The notes below the pieces were generated by a model. That model saw nothing but the letters and a program-made list of their open reading frames with translations. It did not search any database and was not told the DNA's origin. A stretch of DNA of 64,000 nucleotides from Gilvibacter sp. SZ-19 (lineage in GTDB: Bacteria; Bacteroidota; Bacteroidia; Flavobacteriales; Flavobacteriaceae). Location: NCBI RefSeq assembly GCF_002163875.1, contig NZ_CP019333.1:1990864-2054863 (forward strand). The letters are read 5' to 3'. Below, piece by piece: positions 58,832 through 64,000 of the stretch (within the stretch, counting starts at the first letter, position 1; each line of letters opens with the position of its first letter). The position numbers and the translations under genes are program-made.

Positions 58832-60289
58832 TTAGTTTTTGATCACTAGTTTTCTGGTGATCTGTTGTGTTTGGGTGTTTATAACGGCCAGGTAAACGCC
58901 GTTGGCAAGATACATTTCTAGGCTGTTTATTCCACCAATCAAGGATTGGTCGTAAATACGTTGTCCAGCTATATTGTAAATACTCAATTGACCGTTTGGT
59001 ATACTGGCTAATTCAATATTGAACCGTCCGTTTGACGGATTAGGGTAAATGCGTAAGGCGGAGTTCAAATCAAAATCCGAAGCACTCAAAACAGCACTCA
59101 CATTCTTATAAAGAAAGGATCCTCTCACTGGAGTACCTGTGGTGGTGCCACCAATAACAACATCCAACAAGCTGTCTCCATCCACATCGGCAACAGCATG
59201 GGTAGATAAGTAGCCCCCAACAAATTCATCGGATAGCACAAAACTGTTGTCACCGAGATTTTCGTATATGTGGCTGTATATATTGGGTAGACCGCCATTT
59301 GCAGAGCCAATTACAAACACATCCACGTCGCCATCATTGTCAAAATCGTTGAAGGAGGTTTCGCCATTGGCTCCCAATCCTAGAAATGGAACATCGGTAA
59401 GTTGGGTGAAGGTACTGTCGCCATTGTTGCGATAGAATTCAGTTACAAAATCTCCGGCAGCACTGCTTCCGCAGATAACTAGGTCTAGATCTTCGTCGCC
59501 GTCGGTATCCGCGGCTGCTATATCGCCAAATTCTACGCCGTTAAGGCCGGCATCCGCGAAAAGTGTGAAATCGCCATTTCCGTCATTGTTATAAAGTCGA
59601 GTTACGATATTTCCTGAACTATCCTGTCCGCAAATAATTAAGTCTAAGTCTTCATCGTTGTCGTAATCCGATAGGTCTAGTACACCGCTTATACCTGTTA
59701 CACCCATGGTGGTGTCGAGGCTAAAGTTCCCGTTCCCGTCATTGATGTACTTTACTACATCTTCAATACCGCTGTGCCCACCAGAGAATACTATGTCTTG
59801 GTCATTGTCGCCGTCAATATCTCCAAAATTGAAATATCCGTTTTCCAAACTCTCAAAAGGTGAGCCTGTCACTTCAGTAAAGTTGCCACTGCCATCGTTG
59901 GTGTAGAGTTTAGTAAGTGCGAATCCTCCGCTAGTGAAGCCTGAGATGAGCAAGTCCAGATCTTCATCGGTATCAATGTTGGCCAAGGCGATCTTGCTCA
60001 CGCGAATATTCTCTATGCCGTGGTCGTTCACAGCAGTAAAATTCCCAGCGCCGTCGTTGAAGTAAAGCGTGGTTAGCGCGCCATGGGTAGAGCCATCGCT
60101 CATATTCCCTGAGCCGGTTGCTATTAGATCCATGTCGCCATCGCCGTCTAGGTCAGCAAATTCCATGTCGCCCGTGTCTGTGCCTTGTAGAAAAGGTTGT
60201 GGGGCTGCGAGCTCCATTTGTATGGTTTGGGAAATAAGATTGGGGGTGGCGCCCAGCAACAAGGCGACCATCAGGATTGACTTTCTCAT
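58832..60289 (-). CDS. FG-GAP/VCBS-repeat T9SS cargo protein
   Basis: A 485-residue secreted protein: signal peptide (cleavage near L-I-S-Q, about 21), then repeated D-x-D-x-D-G-D-x-D-L blades (A-D-L-D-G-D-G-D-M-D-L; D-Y-D-N-D-E-D-L-D-L) that bind calcium and form an integrin-like seven-bladed propeller. The C-terminal T9SS sorting domain contains L-R-I-Y-P-N-P-S-N-G-R-F-N-I and G-V-Y-L-A-V-I. It is probably displayed on the cell surface. It sits between the two tRNA-Val loci, on the opposite strand. Confidence 0.9.
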   Translation of the reverse strand: MRKSILMVALLLGATPNLISQTIQMELAAPQPFLQGTDTGDMEFADLDGDGDMDLIATGSGNMSDGSTHGALTTLYFNDGAGNFTAVNDHGIENIRVSKIALANIDTDEDLDLLISGFTSGGFALTKLYTNDGSGNFTEVTGSPFESLENGYFNFGDIDGDNDQDIVFSGGHSGIEDVVKYINDGNGNFSLDTTMGVTGISGVLDLSDYDNDEDLDLIICGQDSSGNIVTRLYNNDGNGDFTLFADAGLNGVEFGDIAAADTDGDEDLDLVICGSSAAGDFVTEFYRNNGDSTFTQLTDVPFLGLGANGETSFNDFDNDGDVDVFVIGSANGGLPNIYSHIYENLGDNSFVLSDEFVGGYLSTHAVADVDGDSLLDVVIGGTTTGTPVRGSFLYKNVSAVLSASDFDLNSALRIYPNPSNGRFNIELASIPNGQLSIYNIAGQRIYDQSLIGGINSLEMYLANGVYLAVINTQTQQITRKLVIKN

Positions 60290-60381
60290 AGGTTTAGTTA
60301 GTTGGTTCAGTAATAGAACAACTGCTGCTTAAAAACTCCTAACGTAAATGTTAAAATTGTAATTCTCTATTGCTGCGGAGT

Positions 60382-60690
60382 CTACATCAGCAGGCAATCT
60401 ACAGCATCGGCCAGCATATGCATCAAAAGCCCAAAACCTATAAGGTGGAAGGGTTTTTTTAAGAAGAGCAAAAGCAAATAGACTCCCATGGCATAATAGC
60501 TATGTAGCGGATGGAAATCAATACTACAACGGTTGGAATCAAACAGCGGATCCGCAAAAATATGATCTAGATCTACCAGCATGGTCGCGAGAAATATCAG
60601 ATACGCCTTCTTCCAATCTTTTCTGTAAAAGAGTAACGCCACCAATAACGGAAGGATAAAATGAAGGCTGTAATGGAGTATGGGGCGCAA
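60382..60690 (-). CDS. Small membrane protein with a D-L-D-H motif (possible DUF6122)
   Basis: A 102-residue protein with about four hydrophobic segments and the polar motifs H-Y-S-L-H-F near the start, D-L-D-H-I in the middle and H-M-L-A-D near the end. The pattern recalls membrane-bound metal-dependent hydrolases (YdjM-like) and what I remember as DUF6122. No ATG starts the frame: TTG 60690 is the likely start, though the preceding codon is ATT, so the conserved M-L-R-P-I reading with an ATT start is also conceivable. Function unknown. Confidence 0.7.
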   Translation of the reverse strand: MRPILHYSLHFILPLLVALLFYRKDWKKAYLIFLATMLVDLDHIFADPLFDSNRCSIDFHPLHSYYAMGVYLLLLFLKKPFHLIGFGLLMHMLADAVDCLLM

Positions 60691-60752
60691 AATGATGCTA
60701 ATTTCTTCTCGCCAAAATTATCATTTTATTCATTCAAATCTCAGTGTATTAC

Positions 60753-60783
60753 TTGTTCTTGCCTTTTAGAATAAATATCTTTG
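60753..60783 (+). promoter_or_regulatory. Promoter of tRNA-Val(GAC)
   Basis: TTG (60753-60755), 20 bases, TATCTTTG (60776-60783). The element ends six bases before the tRNA, so the transcript starts at or very near its 5' end. Confidence 0.78.
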
Positions 60784-60789
60784 TTAGAC

Positions 60790-60864
60790 GGGTCATTAAC
60801 TCAGTTGGTTCAGAGTGTTACCTTGACAGGGTAGAAGTCACTGGTTCGAATCCAGTATGACCCA
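60790..60864 (+). tRNA. tRNA-Val, anticodon GAC
   Basis: 75 bases. The acceptor GGGTCAT (60790-60796) pairs with ATGACCC (60857-60863), discriminator A 60864. The anticodon loop TTGACAG sits between TTACC and GGTAG (one G-U/T-G type mismatch allowed at the base), giving GAC (Val). The T-arm CTGGTTCGAATCCAG is standard, and CCA is not encoded. It complements the TAC isoacceptor 2.3 kb upstream. Confidence 0.93.
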
Positions 60865-60875
60865 CGACAAGCAGT

Positions 60876-60910
60876 ATCCCGATGCAAATAGCATCGGGAT
60901 TTTCTTTTTT
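60876..60910 (+). terminator. Intrinsic terminator after tRNA-Val(GAC)
   Basis: ATCCCGATGC (60876-60885) and GCATCGGGAT (60891-60900) form a perfect 10-bp stem with loop AAATA, followed by TTTCTTTTTT. Confidence 0.9.
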
Positions 60911-61298
60911 CAGACGTCAAAAGCTTGCTTTTGTAAGGCTGGAAGAGAAAATGCAGAAGCAGCGAAGCTGTATCTTAAGGATGCTATTTGCAACTTTGGC
61001 GATGACTGTATCACGAGCGCAGCGAGTAATCCAGTAACTTGCTTTCATAAGCGGCCGCGAACAAAAAATCTAAAAAGCTGTGAAACAGCTTTCCGGATTG
61101 TATTTTTATGAGTGCGGTTAGATGGATGGCACAGGCAATCCAGATTACGGCGGTGGCGATGACTGTATCACGAGCGCAGCGAGTAATCCAAAACACCGCG
61201 CCAAGGATTGAAGCGGCATCCTTTACGCGTAGCGGAAAGATAGAGCGGAAAGCCTGGTCCTGTAGTAAACTTGTTTTACTACAGGGGGCGCCCAAAAA
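60911..61298. repeat. Repeat-rich spacer after tRNA-Val(GAC)
   Basis: No credible gene. A 37-bp direct repeat occurs at 60997-61033 and 61154-61190, starting TGGCGATGACTG and ending GAGTAATCCA, 157 bp apart. It also holds AAGCTGT/ACAGCTT (61077-61094), a perfect 11-bp hairpin CCTGTAGTAAA (61259-61269) with TTTACTACAGG (61275-61285), and a GGGCGCCC palindrome close to 61290. Parts of the segment read on the minus strand (CTCTATC, TTTCCGCT) resemble parts of the array after the other tRNA-Val. Confidence 0.7.
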
Positions 61299-61472
61299 TC
61301 ACTCCTCGCCCTCTTTCTTTTTAGCGCTCACAGAAAAAGCAGTGCCAAAGGCAGCTCCAAAGGCAATGCCTAAAGATAACCAGAGTCCAATATTTCCGGT
61401 AATAGCACCTATGGTGGTGCCAAATGAGATTCCCAATGCAACGCCCAAAGGTAGTGCAGCTTCTTTTTTCAT
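61299..61472 (-). CDS. Small glycine-zipper membrane protein
   Basis: A 57-residue protein from ATG 61472, with two hydrophobic, glycine-rich helices (P-L-G-V-A-L-G-I-S-F-G-T-T-I-G-A-I and L-W-L-S-L-G-I-A-F-G-A-A-F-G-T-A-F) and a basic/acidic tail (S-A-K-K-K-E-G-E-E). The GxxxG spacing suggests helix packing in the membrane. Function unknown. It is downstream of the serine hydrolase gene (36-base gap) on the same strand. Confidence 0.7.
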   Translation of the reverse strand: MKKEAALPLGVALGISFGTTIGAITGNIGLWLSLGIAFGAAFGTAFSVSAKKKEGEE

Positions 61473-61508
61473 AGGTTGGTTTTGTTTGTTGGACGCTTTT
61501 GAGAGCAA

Positions 61509-62597
61509 TTAGTTACGCGCGCCGAAGGTCGGGATTAGAATATCGCGGATAATAAATAGCGGGAATTGTGCTTTTGGTGAGTTATATGCGCCACCCGTAA
61601 ATACAAAAACAGCTTCGATATCTGGAAAGACAACAATGTATTGTCCGCCGTTTCCACTTGCTGCAAAACCGGTCAAGGCTTTATTGTTGTGCGGAAAAGC
61701 GGTCATCCACCAAAGAAAGCCGTAGCCACTATCGTCAATAAATGTGTGCTGACTGGTGGATTGTGCTATCCATGCTTCAGAAACCAATTGCTCGCCGTTC
61801 CAATGGCCGTTTTTCAAGGCCAGTTGCCCGATCTTAGCCATATCTCGCGGAGTCATATACAAACGCTTAGCAGCGCTGATCACCTCCTTTTTAGACGTAT
61901 GATCCCAGCGGTAGTTCGTAATTCCCATCGGCTCGAATAAGAATTCTTCTGCAAAGGCATCAACACTCATGCCGGTAGCGCGCTCTAAAACGGCCATAAG
62001 CATTACCGTTCCGATAGAGCAATAGTTACTGACCTCACCAGGTTCATTGCTCATAGCTAAATCCAGTGCATATTGCAGCCAATCTTTCTTTTTGTATATG
62101 CGATCTTCTTGTCCTGCGGAGCTCTTATCGCGGTCGTTACAATCCCAGCCAGGAGACATGGTCAGTAGGTGTCTTATGGTGATCTTTTGTTTTCTAAAGT
62201 CCAGATTCTTTTCGGCTTCTAATGGATATAGATACTTTTGAATGGGATCATCAATACTGCCAATAAAACCTTGGTCTATCGCAATACCAATTAGTAGTGA
62301 TCGGATACTTTTAGTGGCCGATCTCAAGTCGTGCTGGTTGTCTGCAGATTGATCTGCAAAGTATTCTTCCAATAATAATTCTCCTTTTTGAACAACCAGC
62401 AAACTGTGCAATTCATGATTGGCCTCAGGGAGTTTGGCAAACAACTGATAGATCCGACTCGAGTCCAAGCCAACTGCTCTTAGGTCTGCAGTTTGCCAGC
62501 CGTCGCCAGTATTTTTAGGAGGTTCATAGGTATAAGACTCCTGTCCGTAAATGTAGGCGGTTACTAAACTCAGAGTAAGGATAAAAAGCTGTCGCAT
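61509..62597 (-). CDS. Serine hydrolase of the beta-lactamase/class-C family
   Basis: A 362-residue secreted protein with a signal peptide (cleavage near Y-I-Y-G-Q, about 19). The S-x-x-K motif is S-A-T-K (Ser93, Lys96). In the place of the Y-x-N motif there is N-Y-C-S (about 192), as in divergent members. H-x-x-like G-x-G near the C-terminus (A-A-S-G-N-G-G-Q-Y) fits the third motif. It probably acts on an ester or peptide rather than on beta-lactams. It follows murF by three bases on the same strand. Confidence 0.87.
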   Translation of the reverse strand: MRQLFILTLSLVTAYIYGQESYTYEPPKNTGDGWQTADLRAVGLDSSRIYQLFAKLPEANHELHSLLVVQKGELLLEEYFADQSADNQHDLRSATKSIRSLLIGIAIDQGFIGSIDDPIQKYLYPLEAEKNLDFRKQKITIRHLLTMSPGWDCNDRDKSSAGQEDRIYKKKDWLQYALDLAMSNEPGEVSNYCSIGTVMLMAVLERATGMSVDAFAEEFLFEPMGITNYRWDHTSKKEVISAAKRLYMTPRDMAKIGQLALKNGHWNGEQLVSEAWIAQSTSQHTFIDDSGYGFLWWMTAFPHNNKALTGFAASGNGGQYIVVFPDIEAVFVFTGGAYNSPKAQFPLFIIRDILIPTFGARN

Positions 62598-62600
62598 GGA

Positions 62601-63884
62601 CTACAAGATATCCAAAATACGCTCTAAAGCCATTCCTCGAGAACCTTTTATAAGCAGTAAGTGTCCTGCTGTGTTTTGTTGCTGCAGCGCGACTACCAGA
62701 TCTTCGTATTCGCTGCATTTGATCTGCCCCTGTCTGGCTTCGACCCCATAGAAGTTAGCGCCGACCAAGAATACACGGTCAAAGCCGAGTTTGTGGGCAA
62801 GATCAGCTATGGCTTGATGTTCTGCCGCCGCCGTTGGGCCAAGTTCGAACATATCGCCTAAGATCACCGTTTTAGGTGCTTCACTGCTCAAGGCCTTAAA
62901 ACTCTCTAGCGTCGCTTCCATACTGCTCGGATTGGCGTTGTAGGCGTCTAATAAGATCTTATTGCGGGCTTTGTTTATCCACTGGGAGCGATTATTCTCC
63001 GGATTGTAGCTTTCTATTCCGGTTTTTATTTGCTGCGGACTCAGTCCAAAATGTAAACCGATACCAATTGCCGCGCGTATATTTTTTGCGTTGTGCTGGC
63101 CTATAAGGTGACTTTCTATAGGCAGCTCGTTTAGCGAAAAGATCACCCGAGGATTCGTAGCCTTAAGGGTCAACTGATATCCGAGCATTGCTGCCCCTAT
63201 TACCACGCGATCTATATTTTCTGTCAGCTCCATTTGTTTTGGGTCGTCGCCATTGACAAAGACCGTCTTTTTTCTAGCGGCTATATTTCTGTAAAGTTCG
63301 GACTTGCCTTTTACTACACCTTCTATTCCGCCAAAGCCTTCTAAATGGGCTTTTCCAAAATTGGTAATAAAGCCGTAATCTGGTTCAGCAATAGCGGAAA
63401 GTTCTGCGATCTCTCCTTGGTGATTGGCGCCCATTTCAACAATGCCAAAATTGTGCTCCGCAGTAAAACTCAATAAGGTCAATGGGACGCCTATATGATT
63501 GTTGAAATTTCCTGCAGTGGCCTTTAGGTTGAACTTTTGAGACAGCACGGCAGCAATCAGTTCCTTGGTAGTTGTTTTTCCGTTGCTCCCGGTCAATGAG
63601 AGTATGGGTAAGCCAAGAGCTCTTCTATGGTGTGTGGCCAGGGCTTGTAGTGCCTTTAAGCAATCGGGAACTAAGAAATACTTGTCGCTTGAAGCATCTT
63701 GATATTCTGACTGATCGATCACCACGGCCAGAGCGCCTTCTTCCAAGGCTTTGGCAGCGAACTTATTGCCGTTGAAATTTGGACCGGACAGTGCAAAGAA
63801 GATCTGCTCAGGTTCCAATTTTCGGGTGTCTGTGCAGACGCCGGCACTTTGACAAAAGATTTGGTATAGCTTCTCTAAATTCAT
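62601..63884 (-). CDS. murF: UDP-N-acetylmuramoyl-tripeptide--D-alanyl-D-alanine ligase
   Basis: A 427-residue Mur ligase that adds D-Ala-D-Ala to the peptidoglycan precursor. The ATP loop is L-T-G-S-N-G-K-T-T-T-K-E; the first domain starts with C-T-D-T-R-K and N-F-N-G-N-K-F, the pattern of MurF, and the last domain holds L-D-A-Y-N-A-N-P-S-S-M near residue 320. I chose ATG 63884; a TTG three codons upstream is possible. The serine hydrolase follows three bases later. A -7-like TATTTTTG lies at 63898-63891 on the minus strand. Confidence 0.94.
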   Translation of the reverse strand: MNLEKLYQIFCQSAGVCTDTRKLEPEQIFFALSGPNFNGNKFAAKALEEGALAVVIDQSEYQDASSDKYFLVPDCLKALQALATHHRRALGLPILSLTGSNGKTTTKELIAAVLSQKFNLKATAGNFNNHIGVPLTLLSFTAEHNFGIVEMGANHQGEIAELSAIAEPDYGFITNFGKAHLEGFGGIEGVVKGKSELYRNIAARKKTVFVNGDDPKQMELTENIDRVVIGAAMLGYQLTLKATNPRVIFSLNELPIESHLIGQHNAKNIRAAIGIGLHFGLSPQQIKTGIESYNPENNRSQWINKARNKILLDAYNANPSSMEATLESFKALSSEAPKTVILGDMFELGPTAAAEHQAIADLAHKLGFDRVFLVGANFYGVEARQGQIKCSEYEDLVVALQQQNTAGHLLLIKGSRGMALERILDIL

Positions 63885-63913
63885 CAGTAACAAAAATACA
63901 GCAAGTGGGAGTC

Positions 63914-63948
63914 AAAAAAAAAGCCCTGTCGTTAAATACAGGGCTTTT
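63914..63948 (-). terminator. Intrinsic terminator between the right-edge gene and murF
   Basis: AAAAGCCCTGT (63919-63929) and ACAGGGCTTTT (63938-63948) form a perfect 11-bp stem. Read on the minus strand it is followed by at least nine T. It ends the transcript of the gene that enters from the right. Confidence 0.9.
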
Positions 63949-63965
63949 ACATTTATTGTGTGTTC

Positions 63966-64000
63966 CTAGTTTCTAGGACGTTTTCTGTCTTTGGATTTAG
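63966..64000 (-). CDS. C-terminal fragment of a minus-strand gene at the window edge (gldJ?)
   Basis: On the minus strand one frame stays open from the window edge to a TAG at 63968-63966 and encodes K-S-K-D-R-K-R-P-R-N at its C-terminus; a strong terminator follows 18 bases later. A basic C-terminus and a neighbouring murF recall gldJ, the gliding/T9SS lipoprotein gene, which I remember as lying next to porU/porV in related species. Only ten residues are visible, so the identification is a guess. Confidence 0.4.
   Translation of the reverse strand, partial: KSKDRKRPRN

Noticed and set aside
60997-61190. CRISPR array
   Set aside because: Only two copies of the 37-mer, spaced 120 bp apart rather than 30-40, and no cas genes in the window.
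58429-61298. Prophage or integrative element using the tRNA-Val genes
   Set aside because: No integrase, phage structural gene or duplicated tRNA 3' end was seen; the repeats are short and non-coding.
60911-61298. Open frames of 80-130 codons after tRNA-Val(GAC)
   Set aside because: They run through the 37-bp repeats and hairpins, have no homologous look, and conflict with each other on both strands.

Overview
The window comes from a bacterium of the phylum Bacteroidota, most likely a marine member of the Flavobacteriaceae. The evidence is a fused alpha-beta branched-chain 2-oxoacid dehydrogenase E1, two proteins with C-terminal type IX secretion (T9SS) sorting domains, a putative porin of the Bacteroidota type, NhaD, several families typical of the group (DUF4136, DUF5522, YiaA, a possible DUF6122), promoters of the form TTG-N19/20-TAnnTTTG, almost no Shine-Dalgarno sequences, and many overlapping ATGA junctions. 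I see no prophage, integrase, transposase or CRISPR array. The exceptions to ordinary chromosomal organisation are small: a GIY-YIG gene set among hairpins, a large gene placed against the start of folC, and repeat-rich stretches after two tRNA genes.

Region by region: 0-6.6 kb is the end of a phenylacetate-type operon (DUF1569-like tail probably belonging to PaaZ, a GIY-YIG gene, an enoyl-CoA hydratase, paaY). It runs by a 4-base overlap into a branched-chain 2-oxoacid dehydrogenase set (E2, ilvE-type aminotransferase, fused E1). 6.6-9.4 kb holds urocanase (hutU) with two small partners. 9.4-13.5 kb has a small HExxH protein, a PLP-dependent deaminase/desulfhydrase, a LysM glucosaminidase and hemL. 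13.5-17 kb carries two Spy/CpxP-like periplasmic proteins and two Asp/Thr-tethered lipoproteins, one a di-haem cytochrome. 17-25 kb has an M14 peptidase, a DCC1-family oxidoreductase, a helical unknown, YiaA, and an ECF42-type sigma factor coupled to a DGPF/YciI protein, a GNAT enzyme and a VOC protein. 25-32.6 kb includes two tandem paralogous membrane proteins, lysS, a thioredoxin/TPR protein, a membrane-bound LuxR regulator, a Pmp3/YqaE peptide and lipB. 32.6-39.4 kb has an OmpA-type protein, a two-part lipoprotein, rnhB and a porin.

39.4-47.3 kb is the most intriguing block. It is a six-gene minus-strand operon encoding a coiled-coil protein, an unknown, an AAA+ ATPase with an N-terminal extension of about 300 residues, another unknown and two membrane proteins. 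Stop/start overlaps suggest one assembly linking a cytoplasmic AAA+ machine to the inner membrane. I know of no assigned function.

47.3-58.4 kb carries an acyl-CoA dehydrogenase, anmK, a Glu/Leu/Phe/Val dehydrogenase, nhaD and exbB-exbD-tonB. A 2.5-kb T9SS propeller gene then separates this set from folC, and folC appears to have lost its normal start codon at the junction (ATA where ATG would be expected). 58.4-61.3 kb has two tRNA-Val genes (TAC and GAC), each with a good promoter and terminator and each followed by repeat-rich DNA, around a second T9SS cargo gene. 61.3-64 kb is murF with a serine hydrolase and a small glycine-rich membrane protein. The right edge cuts the C-terminus of another minus-strand gene, possibly gldJ.

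Functional links: lipB can supply the lipoyl group used by the E2. The Glu/Leu/Phe/Val dehydrogenase, BCAT, E1/E2 and acyl-CoA dehydrogenase fit amino-acid catabolism, as does hutU. murF, anmK and the glucosaminidase belong to cell-wall synthesis, recycling and remodelling. Exb/TonB and the porin serve the outer membrane.
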